Assembly: GCA_026874595.1 (NCBI GenBank)
Contig: CM049313.1
Coordinates: forward strand, 9,979,508 to 10,043,507
Length of the DNA stretch: 64,000 nt
From: Sipunculus nudus
Taxonomy: Eukaryota > Annelida > Sipuncula > Golfingiida > Sipunculidae
Direction: 5' to 3'
Within the stretch, counting starts at the first letter, position 1. Every line of letters begins with the position of its first letter. Positions 11,598-24,900 of this stretch are shown here, piece by piece. The position numbers were made by a program, and so were the translations under genes. The notes under the pieces are model-generated. The model saw nothing but the letters and a program-made list of their open reading frames with translations. It was not told the DNA's origin and searched no databases.

Positions 11598-12120
11598 ACA
11601 GTACTTGTGTTGGAATATGGTTTACTTCCCCTTCGGCACTAGGACTTTTGAGGCTGAAGACTTGACAAAGATCAAGATACCAAGAGGTCGATTCAAGCCA
11701 ATTTTAGTGGTGATAGAACTGAATCTGAACCTCCATACAGAAATAACAAGTGAGCTCTTAGTTACAATGACCATATCCACAACAAACAGAACCTGCCTGA
11801 GAAGCCACCAAAGCAACTGAGAGAAAAACAAAAAGTCCAGAACAAAACTGTTAAACAATTGACCCATGTGTCATAGGACTTGGCTGAGATTGTGAGTAAA
11901 GGAAGTAACGTGGAAATCATGTACTAGTTGATATTGATGCACCAGTCTATATCACAGACTGATTTTCCTAACGAAATTTGAAATTTGTAAGCAAAATACA
12001 GCTGAAACAAGGCTTAGAAAGGTGATGAGATATAAAATTTAATACAAGTGTCACATAGTTCATGACATTTTTGCTTTACATTCACAACAGGAATTTTATC
12101 ATCTTAAAGCCAAATTGAGA

Positions 12121-12760
12121 TTAACTTCAGATGTGATCTTGACCTTTGACCTGGTGACACCAAAGTCGATAGGGTTCTTCCTTAACTGTCATGGGCCACA
12201 TACGTGTGAAGTTTGAATCCAGTCATGACTGGGATAAAAGGATTGTACAAGAAAAAAACAAGGGCACCACAAAGGGTGCATGCTACGATTGCAAATCTTG
12301 TGACCTTTGACCTCATTAAATATGAGTGTATTTTGCTGAGAATGCATTTCAGGTGAGAAACTATAGTGGTTAATATTTATAAAGACTCATAAAAATTCAT
12401 CAGATTTTTGGCAAGTTATCATGGCGCCACCAAAGTCTGGTGACCCCTGACCTCATTAGATTTGCATAGATTTTGCTGGAAATTTAACTATGGCAAGATA
12501 TATTGATTAATATTTCTTCTGAGTTTATCAAAATCCACCATATTCTTGGTAAGTTATCGCGGGGACACCACAAACTAGCCTTGTGATGGACCTCTGACCT
12601 TATCAAATGTGTGAACTTTGCCCATAATCAAACTCAGGCGGGTAATCTATTGGTAATTATGGTGATCGAGTTTCAAGAAATCATCAGGGCTATCCATCAA
12701 AGCCCTGGTAAGTTATCATGACAACATTACAAATTAACAAACGGACAGACAGATGGACCT
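12121..12760. repeat. Dispersed repeat with TGACCTTTGACC half-sites
   Basis: Contains TGATCTTGACCTTTGACCTG near 12134, TGACCTTTGACCTCATTAAA at 12301, and decayed versions near 12440 and 12585. Each is followed by a similar run about tracking down 'aagttatc' and 'tcatcagaa' strings, so the units are about 140 bp. It ends in ACAGACAGATGG. It is related to the arrays at 41760-42330 and 47190-48480. Confidence 0.7.
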
Positions 12761-13059
12761 TGGGTATATGATAATAAGTCCCATCATGGACCGGTATATA
12801 ATAAGATATATGGGTTGAGCAAAGTTTGTCCAAATTTTGCATGCTTACTGGGCTATATGTGTAAACCAGAATTCACAGTTGAAAATAACATTCAGATGTC
12901 TATCCGTTTGCCCTATTCCAAAAACTGAGGAATAAAAACACTATATACCCATTGATTTGACCTTGAAGATCAAGAGCATGCAAGATAAAGTCCTCTGAGA
13001 AACTGGTAGAAACTACAAAGGCTTGTTTTCACACTTGGAAAAACAGATGTCTCTCCCCC

Positions 13060-13860
13060 CCCCCCATTTGCATAAAGGTTATATCAATGATGACACAGTC
13101 CATGTTTTAAAATGATTTTGGCAGGAACAATCAGTGTTTCAAATTTTGGAGGGAAATTTCCAACCCTGCAAAAGTTATCCTGTTCACAAGACAACTATAA
13201 TTTAACCTTGAAGATATTAAATGGTCAAGTTCACCAGCTTTTGAACTCCTTCAAGAACCTCGAGAACTCGGGGACAAAATGTGAAATACTTAGAAAGTTA
13301 TGGGCTTCACAATAATTTTTCATTTCGGCAGAATTGACCTGGAAGGTGAAGGTCAAGGTGACAGGGTTTAAAACTAATTTTAGATATCAGAAGGAAAAAT
13401 TAGTGTGTCAAATTTCGGTGGAAAATATGCAGCCCTTTAACAGTTTTCGTGTTCACAAAATAACCAAAAAAATTTAATATTTCAGCAGATTTGACCTGGA
13501 AGATGAAGGTCAAGGTCATTGGTTTTCAAACTCCTTCAAGAATGTTGTAGGGACAATTGGTGTACCAAATTTGAGGAAAAATGTGAAATACTTCAAAAGT
13601 TATGGGCTTCACAAAAATTTAACATTTTTGCAGATTTAACCTTGAAGATGGTCAAGGTCACTGGGTTTCAAACTTGTCCGAGATTTTCATAGGAACAATA
13701 AAGGTTTTAAATTTCGGAGGTAAATATATGCAGCCCTTCAAAAGTTATCGTGTTCACAAGATATCCTACAAAAATTTAACATTTCGGCAGATTTGACCTT
13801 AAAGATGAAGGTCAAGGTCACCCGGTTTCATATTAGTCTGAGATTTAGGTGGAATATCCT
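13060..13860. repeat. Tandem array of about 155 bp with GAAGGTCAAGGTCAC cores
   Basis: GGTCAAGGT cores lie near 13351, 13512, 13653 and 13809 (spacings about 161, 141 and 156). Between them are shared strings such as AAAAGTTATCGTGTTCACAAGAT and CATTTCGGCAGATTTGACCT. A single further unit lies near 16690-16800. Confidence 0.75.
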
Positions 13861-14040
13861 ACAGATGACAAAAACGACTGATGATGATGGCACTGAAATC
13901 AACATATCTCCCCTGGGGGGTGGGAGACAATAAATTAGTATGAAATTTGAGAGAAAAATGTACACTACCACAAAAGTTATTGGGTTCACAAGCTCAAATT
14001 TCAGCAGAGTTGCCTTTTTTCAAGATCAATGTCACTTGTT

Positions 14041-14790
14041 TTTAGCTCAGCTGACTATAAGTCATCTGAGCTATAGTTGTGGTCCATTGCCCGTCGTCCA
14101 TCGGTCTGTCCATAGATGTGGCATGTTTTGAAACCATAAGACATAGGAATCCAAAATTTGGCATAATGTTAGATGTCCCCAAGATCTCCTACCAAGCTGA
14201 AAACTGGGTCTTTGTGACTTCGTTCCTTTAAGAAATTAATGAAAAACCTCAATTTTTTATTGAAAACCTATTTTTACACTTCAGGACTGCCTAATATCAA
14301 AACCACTAATCTGTTTTTCCTCATAATCTAGCATAAATAGTCCTCTATATAGTTCCTATGTACATGCCAGAAATTAGGTCTGTATTATATAATTTTAAAA
14401 AGTTATGGGCCCAAACATAATGCATTTTGTAAATAATCAGGAAAGAAATTTGATCACTTAACACAAAACTTGTTAAAGCTAAGCACTTTTTTTCCAGCAT
14501 TATAACTTTTATTAATCAAAATTAAATTGTATACCCAAAATTAGATCAAAATCTTTTAAATTTTTTAAAATATTAGCAAAAATAAAAATTGGTACCTTAA
14601 ATTTTGCCCAACTTTGACCATGGCACTTTTTTTTCAAGTAACTTCTGTGGATTTAATTTTCAAAGCATGTTTTTGTTAGCATTTCAACTGTTAACACAAA
14701 AAAATTGAAACCAGTTGATCAAAAACTGTAGATTTTATTCAAGTTTTCAAGCACCATGTCACATATTGTTTACCGGCATCAAGCTAGTGT
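14041..14790 (+). repeat. Hairpin-ended dispersed repeat, copy 1
   Basis: Begins with a 29-nt hairpin at 14044-14072 (two 13-nt arms with one mismatch, 3-nt loop), then decayed GTCCATCGGTCTGTCC and an AT-rich body containing CTGCCTAATATCAAAACCACT and CTTTGACCATGGCAC. Homologous to 14815-15450 and, inverted, to 54600-55346. Confidence 0.8.
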
Positions 14791-14814
14791 TATGCAGTTT
14801 GCTAGAGCTCAGCT

Positions 14815-15450
14815 CCCCAGCTTCAGCTCTAAGTTCCTTTAATTTGGCATACAGTTAGAGGTCTCCAAAATCCCCTACCATGCCAAGAATTTGGTCACTA
14901 TGACTTAATTCCTTCGAGACTTTAATGAAAAACTTCATTTTTCCATCAAAAAACCTATTGTTACACTTTAAGACTGCCTAATATCAAAACCACTGATCTG
15001 ACTTTCATCATATATAATATACATATTTTTCTATACATTCGCAATGCACATGTCAGAAATAATGTCAGTACTGCGTAATTGTTTTAAGTTATAGGCCCAA
15101 ACATAATGCACTTTTTAAAAAATCAAGAAATATATTTACTCCCTTAACTTGAGAATTGCTGAAGCTAGAGATTTTTTTTCAGGTATATAACTATATTTAA
15201 TCAAGATTCAATTAAATACCCAAAATTAGTTCTGAATTTTTCAAATTTTATAAGTTATAAGTATAAACATAAAATTAGTACCTTAAATATTGCCCAACTT
15301 TGACCATGGCACATTTGTTTCCTGAGAGCACTGTTGATATAATTTTCATATCATGCACACATAAGGATTTCATCTTTGTAGTTTAGAAAGCTGAAAGAAA
15401 TTGGCCAAAAATTGTAGCTTTTATTAATGTTTTTATTAGACCATGTCAGA
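14815..15450 (+). repeat. Hairpin-ended dispersed repeat, copy 2 (lacks the hairpin end)
   Basis: A second copy in the same orientation directly after copy 1. It shares AAAATCCCCTACCATGCC, AAGACTGCCTAATATCAAAA, GGCCCAAACATAATGCA and CTTTGACCATGGCAC with copy 1, but starts inside the body and has no hairpin. Confidence 0.75.
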
Positions 15451-16871
15451 CCCAGGCTCTACCCAGCCCCTCTTTAGTCACCTTGTTATGCACGCTTGAG
15501 GCGAGGCATAAACTGGGGCAGCCAGGCAGCTAATGCCCAGCCAAAGTTGATCCAGGTGTCCAACCCAACTCATCTAGTAGTTGTTTTGAAAAACAACATA
15601 ACAATAAACAATAAATTAATAATTTTTTATTGGTTTTTAATAACAAATTAAAGAAATATTAATAGAAAAGGAATTTGTTAGTTGATGAGTAACAGGAAAT
15701 TAACTTGCAGTTACTGATGATGTAAGAATCTTGTATGGATGGATAGAATGTCAATGTCAATGTTATTCCAAATAATACCATGCAGTCACCTATGGTATTT
15801 TTCAGATCAATTTTAATGATAACAAAATAAATCATATTATTCATTACTACTCATTAGGAATCATATGAAGGAAATAAATGATAGACAAAGATCCAGTTGA
15901 TAAAATTAATCTAGATTCCTACCGTGTCTTGTGTGTAGATTAATGTGAAAGTAGTCCAAAGTGAATATATTACATTTATTTTTTTTAATATTAATAAAAG
16001 CCATAAAACCAGGTACTTATGATCATTATTTTAATTAGTGAATTTTGTATATTCTGGATTCTCAACATCATTGTTTGGCTAAAACTGAATAAATACTAGA
16101 CATGGTGCAAATGCTTTGCAAATGTATTTGAATACAAATATGAATATGTACTGCATTAAAAAATTTTATTGCCTAAGAATGGAAATTCAGGTAAAAATGA
16201 AAGTATTTGAATACCAGTGCAGATACTTTCAAAATGTATATATGAATGCATTCATGAATATATTTTATAATATTATTTTAATAATCATTTCAGTTATATT
16301 TTATTTTAAAAAAAATCATATGATTTTCTTATTTTTTTAATAAAAATTATATTGGCACAATGTTATTAAATTTTAATAAATGGTTAAACTCTTTAATGTG
16401 CTACTTACAAGTAATATGGCCAAGTCAAAATCTGTGTGACAATAGCACTCCATTTGTTAATAAAATAAATGAAATCAATCCTCTTCCCTGTCTCCAAAGA
16501 TACTATCAAAATCATACATCAGCTAAACACCAACAACTCATAATAAAGCTTATATTTATTACCACACAAAACCAGCATGTGCCTCATTCCCAAATCATAT
16601 TTTTTATCATATATAACAGCTGAGCACTGTGACCCATGGGTCCCTTGTTTAACTCAAATGAGAACTTTATTAAAAAAAAATGTGTATTAAAATCAAGGAA
16701 AAATTATGAAGTGTCAAAAGTTACTGTGTTTACAAGGTATCTTATTTTACTTCAGATTTGAACTTGAAGGTCAAGGTCAACAGTTTTCAAGCATCATTGA
16801 AAAATATATATATAAAGACCTTGTGCACTTGATTATCTGATCAAACATGATATATTATTGATTTTATAAAT
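15451..16871. other. AT-rich spacer
   Basis: No gene recognised; the ORFs here are compositional. At 16619-16650 lies CAGCTGAGCACTGTGACCCATGGGTCCCTTG, a motif that recurs inverted or direct near 28834, 41700 and 53757 and seems to mark an end of another repeat family. Confidence 0.5.
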
Positions 16872-17995
16872 AACTAGAATACTGGTAGTCGACAAGTGAC
16901 TTTGTGTATCCACCAAAATCAGAGTAGGACGGGCGAAGTGAGGCATGGATTGAGTGGCAAGGGGAAATAGAGTTACATGTGTTACATATTAGAATGGATG
17001 TCTGCCACATAAACATGATTGTAGGTGGGGCCACCGGTTATTTGAACGAGAAACTATCCAAGATGTATATACATGCAAAATTTCAGATGGAAAAGTCAAA
17101 CCACTGCAGAGATATGAGTGATTTTATCCCACAGCAGACAAACAGATGGACGCTGTGCAAAAATGGCCGCAGGTGGCGCCACTATTTTGTGTATGTTTTA
17201 AAGCTAGCCATGGGCTACATTTGTGTAAAATTTTTTCCTGATTGGTCAAACGAGTCTGGAGATATAAGCATTAATGTCTGCAGCATGAATGTAAATGAAG
17301 CTGGCGCCACCTGTCATAAAATCAAGAAAGCTATCCAGGATGTATACGCATGCCGAATAACAGCTAATTTGGTCAAACCACTGCAGAGATAGGAGTGATT
17401 TTAACCCAAGGCAGACAAATAGATGGACGCTGAGCAAAAATGGCTGCAGGTGGCGCCACCATTTTTGTGTCTGTTATAAAGCACTCCAAGGGCTACATTT
17501 GTGTAATTTTTTTTTCCTGATTGGTCAAACGGTTCATGAGATATGAGCTTGGATGTCTGCAGCGTGAATGTGGATGTAGGTGGCGCCACCTGTCATAAAA
17601 TCAAGAAAGCTATCTAGGATGTATACGCATGCCGAATTTCAGGTGAATTAGTCAAACCACTGCAGAGATAGGAGTGATTTTAACCCAAGTCAGATGAACA
17701 GATGGACACAGTGCAAACATGGTTGCAGGTGGTGCCACCATTTTTTGTGTATGTTATAAAGCTATCCAAGGGCTACATTCGTACAAAAATTTTTTCTGAT
17801 CGGTCAAAAGGTTCCCGAGGAATATGGGTTTATGTGTGGAAACAGATGCACAAACAAACGCTGGGCAGAGAGGAAAGGTCAGGGGTCAAAGCCAACTGGT
17901 TAGGCACCAGATCACATGTGACCCGATAATTGGTGCAAGTTTCGGAAAAATCCGTCCAGTAGTCTCAGAGGAGTTCTCCGGATACAATGAATATT
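16872..17995 (+). repeat. GGTGGCGCCACC repeat family, copy 1, with about 280-bp internal tandem units
   Basis: The copy starts AACTAGAATACTGGTAGTCG and ends GTCTCAGAGGAGTTCTCCGG. Internal units repeat with GGTGGCGCCAC(C/T) at 17172, 17449 and 17729 (periods 277 and 280), plus intermediate copies near 17300 and 17579. The 12-bp core is a perfect palindrome. Each unit also carries TCAAACCACTGCAGAGATA and AAGCTATCCA(A/G)G strings. Related copies are at 49202-50100 and 55738-56068. No coding potential is supported. Confidence 0.85.
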
Positions 17996-18822
17996 ATGTC
18001 TGTCAAGCAAATATTTTGTATACATTTTAAATAATACATTTAAAAGACTTAAAGCCAATTTCTTTAAATAAAAAAGAAGACAGGGAATTCACATAACGAA
18101 AACATCTGCTTGCAGATCTTAACTTTATTTGACAGTAAAGCAGGCCCTTGTGGCCACAATACATGTTTCCATTGTGATTAACAACTGATATCTCAGACAG
18201 GTGTAAACAAATCAGTTAACAAAGACGGTCATAAAACAGCTCAATAACAGAAAACATGGATGAAATGTTTAAGATATAGAAAAAATAAGTATTCAGTAAT
18301 ACCAACACTTTCAAAAAGGTTGATATACATGTATGTTTAGTCAATAAGAAAACTGATGTATTTTTCCAAAGAGATCGGCAATGCCTAAAGAAATGCCTAT
18401 CACAGATAATCATTTATGTATCTGGCCATTGTACTCTCTTTAATGCCTGGGGTCTATTTCTGTAACATTTTTTAGATAAAGGTCTTAAGCAGGCTAAGAT
18501 GTCATAATTACTATTGTGATGTCATAATTGTTACAATAGCCACTTACATGAGCCTCTCGACTAAAGCCCCCAAAAATGACCTAAGTCACTTTCTTGAAAC
18601 ATACCCCTGGTACTTCATCTTCTTAAAGCATTTGCCATTTACTATTATATCAGTCCTTAACTACAATAAATCTGTCATCATTTAAAAGAACTTAATTCAC
18701 AATACATAAGCATCAATGCCAAGGTATTTTCTAGTTGAAGTTATCTTTGATTTTATAGTTGTGCAGGCCCCAGTTATATTCTGATTTATTTTCCCTTTGA
18801 TTTAACCATCATTCATGATTTT
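17996..18822. other. 3' flank / possible 3' UTR of SKIC3
   Basis: Minus-strand poly(A) signals AATAAA are at 18785-18790 (very close to the stop) and 18124-18129. Which one is used cannot be told from sequence alone. Confidence 0.5.
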
Positions 18823-18903
18823 TCAGCCTTCCCTTTCATTCAGGTTTTTGTAGTACTCTATAAGAACCATATCATTCCTTTCCTCAGCCATCTTGATGAT
18901 TTT
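18823..18903 (-). CDS. SKIC3: SKIC3 terminal coding exon 42
   Basis: 26 codons, [20 protein letters not shown] then LNEREG, and TGA at 18823-18825. The C-terminus is shorter and different from the human one, which is usual for the last exon. Confidence 0.9.
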   Translation of the reverse strand, partial: KIIKMAEERNDMVLIEYYKNLNEREG

Positions 18904-21900
18904 CTACAAAATAAAAAATATAAGATAATGAAGAGAGGCTGATGCTGTATAAAATACATAATACTGGTAACTACACACAGTGCTGTTGATTATGATTTAA
19001 ATAAAAAGGTTTGAATTCTAGCAAACCAGAATGTAAATGATGTACTGGTAGTGCTCATCCAGCTCATATAAATTTAAGATTATGCAATTTTTCACTTAAA
19101 GCATTTAATAATGAACTTTACATCACAGAAAATTGGTATTCTAGGTGGCCCCACCTGCAGATTTAAAATTCTGTGTAAATGTTTTGAAGGCAGCACACCC
19201 TATCAGATAAACAGACAGAATCAAAATCCTTCAAGAAATAAAGGAACTGTGTTTTATATTTTGATTAAGAAAAAGTTTGCATATATTTGCCTAATTAAAT
19301 TTCAAAGCCCAAATGATCAGAATCAAAATAAGTCAAGAAGTAAAGGAGAAGAAGAATTTTGAAAACTTTGGCATGATGCTGGATGGAAGCTGGACGCAAC
19401 TTCATCATGGCATCTGCTCATTACAGCAGTGGTCCCATGAAATTTTTGAAAATTTCTCAAACATCATGCCTTTGTAGGTGTTAAAATGTAAAAGCTTATG
19501 ACTTTATCAAAGGATTTTTAAAGGGTTTAAAATCTGTTTCCTGTTCCACATATAAATTAATTATTATATAATTATCTCCCCATCACCATTTGATTTACCT
19601 GAACATTGTTGTTGTCCTTTTTCTTCATATAATACTTCAGCAGCTGTTTGTTCAGAGCCGTCTCAGTGTGACCCAGGTGGTCATGGTTGAGGCCGCTGAG
19701 GGCAAGCTCCAGAGATCTACGGCCCTGTCTGAAAAGATAAAAGATATATATATATACAAAATCATTAAATGGAAGCCTCCATGAGTGGTTTTGAGAAACT
19801 GGGAGAAATAAACCATGCCTTAATCTTAAAATTATAGTGGGATATGGAGGTTACATTATTATGGTTCATACATTTCCAGACAAATATATTGCTATAACCT
19901 TCAGTCAGGTCAGGAAAACTCCAATAAATAACATTACCACAACAAAGATAAAATAGATCCTGGCTATATCAAAATAACTGATATTATATCTACTATTTGC
20001 GTATAATACATACACATTTACGTATGTTTATCATACCTTTCTGTCTTCTTGTCAGTCATATACATGATACCCTGCATCAGAAGAATAATGGGACACTGAG
20101 GACTCAGCTTCAGAGCATCAGTCACAGCATCATCAAAATAATCTCTCCACTTCACACCTGCTTTGTCATTCTGTCAACAGAAAATAACGTAAAATGTGTA
20201 TAACATACAAAGGTTAATGTTCAGATGCATAAGTCCCAGCAGCATCGAAATACAACAACCTCACAAACATTGTGTCATCTGTAAACATAATATTGTTGTG
20301 GAGTTTACAGTATAAACCAGAATTCTCAGTGTCTCAGCCATTTATCAAATAGATAAAAGTAATAATTAATGATATAAGATTATTTTTTTTGTTTAAAATG
20401 ACAAATATATTCCTTGTAGTTCTCTTAAGATCGATTTCACTTTTTTTTTTTTTGCTATTCCATATAATGGTTACCATTCTCTACATATGGGAATATTAGA
20501 ATTCGCAACATCTCTTATTACAATGTTGACAATTAATTTAAGAACTGTCAAAATTTATTCTGTAGGTCTATCTTTAGAACATAAGAAACAAATTTCATCA
20601 ATAAGAGCACAGGCAGACTGCATAATATGCCCATCATACGTCTTTTAGACCTTATAAAATATGCACAGATTTTGCAGACAACTGAACCCAGTGAATTACT
20701 TTTAAGATTAAACATTCATACTGAATGTCATCTAAACTCATAAAATTGATTAATTACCACAGAAAATTACTATCAGTAATACCACAGTCCTATTAGATAT
20801 GCGAAGATTATTCTGAGAATCAAAGTTTGGCCAAATAATCTATAGGTATTAGTAGTTACAGTAAGTTTCTTCAAAATTAATCAAATCCCTTATAAATAAC
20901 ATGGTTGACACAAAAAGTTTTAAGGAGTAATGGCATGACAGAAAGATGGGCATTACCTATCAGCTATATGTTTTTGTCATAGATGGGCTTTTACAAATAA
21001 ATTATAACTTACCAGAATTTGCATGTAGGCAACATATGCAATCTTTAGCAGGGGTACCAGCCTTTCTGCTTTGCTGAAAAACAAAATAAAATTGTTATAA
21101 TATTAGCTAAGATTAATCAATTTACAGTAAATTGACTGTGTTTGAAGCACTTGGCCCCTAACAAATTAAACTGGGGCAAAATGATAAGGGAGTCAAAATG
21201 ATAACCCATGGTCCATATCATAGAGCAACTAAGTCATAGTGATTATATTTGTCACTGAAATAAGTAAAACAAAATGCCATGCATCAATATGTAACTTAGT
21301 AAGGGTTCATACTAATGAGTATTGGCTACCACGAATGGTCTGTCAAATGAATGGGGTAAATCCCTGACAATTATATGTTAGTACATCTCAACTCCACTGG
21401 AGGAGATAGTGATTCTGTCTCATTTACCCTTTAAGTGTAAAGTGACATTACTGACATGGGATTTGAAGCCACTAGAAGTCTATCATTCCTATTTAAGAGA
21501 CCTGTGAGTATCATTTTCACTTTTATATCCATACCTAGCTCCCGCCTCCTCAGCTGCATCCAGACATTGTCTAAAAGCAAACTCCACATGGTCCTGCATC
21601 CCTCGGCTTAAGTACAGCAAGGCCAGCATCTATAAAATAAAGTTAGCATATCACAGTCTTTACTGTTAGTGTTATTACCTTCAATATAGAGTTTATATGT
21701 GATTCCAAATTAAGGCTGTTAAATGGACTCTTTCCCCAGTGAGAGTGGGGAAAGGGGAGTCATATCATTAAATTCCCCCATCCCCCTCCCCTGGAGATTT
21801 GAGTCCTTGCCTTTGTTCCTCTCCCCCCCCCCCCCCAGTAGAAATCCTGTCATAATTACAGCTCAGGAACAGTAATGACAACCAATGAAAGACAATTTAC

Positions 21901-24900
21901 CTAGTAAACAGTATTTAGTGTCAATATACAATAGCAATCATAATTTATCTCTGGTACAAGGATGGCAGCATCTGTAAACATATATATTACTAACAATAAC
22001 TAACAATAATAAAGCACTGATGTTACTTATTTGACTGCAGTACTTACCAGTAAATTGGCCTCAGGTTAACTGTCCTGTATTACTGTTTTTAATTAAAACA
22101 ATCTCCTTCTGAAATTGTTAATTATTTAAATGAACAACTGGCGAGAAATGAGAAATGTTAAATTTTTTAGTCATTACTTTACACTTTTATGTAGTCCTGA
22201 GTCATTCAGAAAGTGTTTTTTAAACAGATGTTTGTTGATGATGAGTTATATCAGTTTTATGGAACAAAATTAAGAGAATCATCATGTTCAGCAAGTTTTC
22301 TATAACCAGAAAAAGATTCCCTTCAGTTTTTCTGAAACCTGTCACAAATAAATACAGGATGTGTACAAAATACCAACCTGCCAGGGATAGAGGTTCCGTC
22401 TGTTCCGCTGAGCAGCTTTTTTGAGAGCGGGTAAGTTATTTTCAAGATGAGCTGAAGTAGCCTGTAGGAATTCATCTGAGTCATACAACCATGCAGCCTG
22501 TTAAAAAAGGGATAACAAACTAAATGTAAGTCAAGTGATTACTGGAGGCCTCCCTTGACATACCCACTCCAAAATCAATCCAAAACCAAGGTATGCATTA
22601 GAGCAATCACTGACCAGAATTTGAATGAAATCGGATAATATTTAGGAAAGTTATCACACAGAAATGAAAACCTGATGGATGGACGGACAGACAGACAAAC
22701 CTAAATCGAAGTCCCCTGGGACAAAAAAGATATATCAGGTACAAATCTGTCACCTATGACTAATATTGTGCCCAAAGGTCAGTTTTGATATAAGCCATAT
22801 TTGATATCTAGGACAACATGGGCAGAAGAAAAGAAGAGAAGAAAAATAACAAGAAATTTAAAGAATGGTTTTTGCACTCTGGTGGACCTAAACAATTTGA
22901 AGCAAATATTGATACAGAAATTAACATTTCAACCCCTAAGAACCTCCTCTTCATACAATGAGACGATAACCCCGACTGATATTTGTTTTCAGATTACAGT
23001 AAGGAAGGGAACTCACAGAAGGACAAGTTTCTTGTATTCCACTGAGATTAATATTATCAAATTTAGTTTTATGTTAATACCTGCTGCTCTAAGGGGTTAC
23101 TACAATTAATATTAGTACCACTTCAAAACAAAACAGTCACAGGAACCTACATACACAGATATGGACTTCAATATGTATTAATCTAATCATAACAATGAAT
23201 AGATAGAATGTACATAAACATAAAGGAAACATGAAAATACGATAAACTTTATATATTTTACATGGACTGCAATTAGAAATTACAACTAATTGAGGGATTG
23301 CTGACTTAGCAGGTGTTGTTCTGTGGTGTCTTGAATAGTAGGAAACAAAGAACCCAGAGTAAACCATCAGTCTTGAATAGCCACTACAACAAATTCTAAT
23401 AGCCAGGCCGGGAGTTGTACTTGGATCACAAGCATAGCGAGAAGAGTATTTTACCCCTAACTCTCCAGGCCAGATGACATGATAATATTATACCATATGA
23501 CAATGACTGACCCTGAACAATTTAGCTTTGGCCCAGAAAAGGAAAACAAAATAGCTTTTTTTTTATGTTGACCTATTGACAGGCTACCTTGGACCCCCTT
23601 ACCTGACCCAGAAACTGGCTGGCTTGTTCAATTCGTTGTGACATCAACAGACAGGCAACATACTGCTTGACACACCACAGATGAAGAGACTGAAGTTGAG
23701 CTGTCCGGCTCTTCCTTAACTCTGACTCCACTGGAAAATAACATAGATGCTAATAGCAATAAACAAAATATCACTAACATAGATCTAACAGAGTGCAATT
23801 TCTCATTGATCATGATACAATCCATAACATGGATCTGTTTTAAAATACAGCTTTGGAAATATAAGATGACAGAAATAGACTAGATCTTAAATCCAGCTAC
23901 TCCATCTTTTGTCATCTGCAAATGTCTGGTGTGTCTGACTTGTTGCCAGATGTTCATGTTGGACATGTTTGAATTACAACTGGAGGCCAGTTTTGCATGC
24001 CCCCAACAAGTTATAAACACATAGATATAAACAAAATGGACAGTGTGTGCACCAATGGATCAAAGCTTTTTGGCCTCTTTTTATATGAGTAATGTTATAT
24101 AAGCTTAAACAGATGATCTTTGTTTAATATACATCAGATGTTGGCATGGGCCCTTTAAACACAATGTGAATGCTTCAAGAAAATCATAGTTCCACCATTT
24201 GCAATGTTCTACATTAGCTTATATCATAAATAATTTTAAGTCTAATATTTTGGCAATTATTCTGTCAGCTGTATTTTGGCAATTATTCTGTCAGCTGCAT
24301 GGACCCCTTGACAGGGAGTTTAAAGGTTTGTCTATGTAAACCATGCTACAGACAATAGTATATGTACTGAATCATCATTACCTTCTGCCATCAAGTGAGC
24401 AGCCAGTGTGATGTTGTTCTCCAGCAGCTGGCTCTCCTTACCAACGGCTGCTTTACTGACGTGATCAGCATGGGCTGCTGCTAGCAGCACACACCAGTTG
24501 GTCATGGCAGCTGAAATTCCATACAAAATTATTTAAATGGATCCCACTGTAACTTGAAGATGAGGGAGTGCTCTGCACTAGAGTGTTCCTCTGGCTTCTA
24601 CTAGGAACACAAGGTCTAATGGCCATCAGACTTTGCTGATAAATTTCAACCCATAAGATCGCTCTGAGTATTTCTGAGCCCTTATCAAACCCTGATCTGC
24701 CAAAATTTCATAACTGCTCATGGGGGCTGTCATTTTGCTTACAGACAAAAACCTGGATGTCTCATGTTGAATGTCGGAATCAAGGAATAACTACTAGTAA
24801 ACATAAATAATGTTATTCTTTATTCTGATCCCGATAACTTAAGTGTAAATTATATAAATTAATTTTGATACTTTCATTACTACGGTACTTTTATTTAATT

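Noticed and set aside
11302-11665. Overlapping repeat-peptide ORFs on both strands
   Set aside because: Caused by a 51-bp unit divisible by three; no start context, splice partner or homologue.
16979-17392. 137-codon plus-strand ORF
   Set aside because: Lies inside the GGTGGCGCCACC tandem units, and the translation changes between units without conservation.
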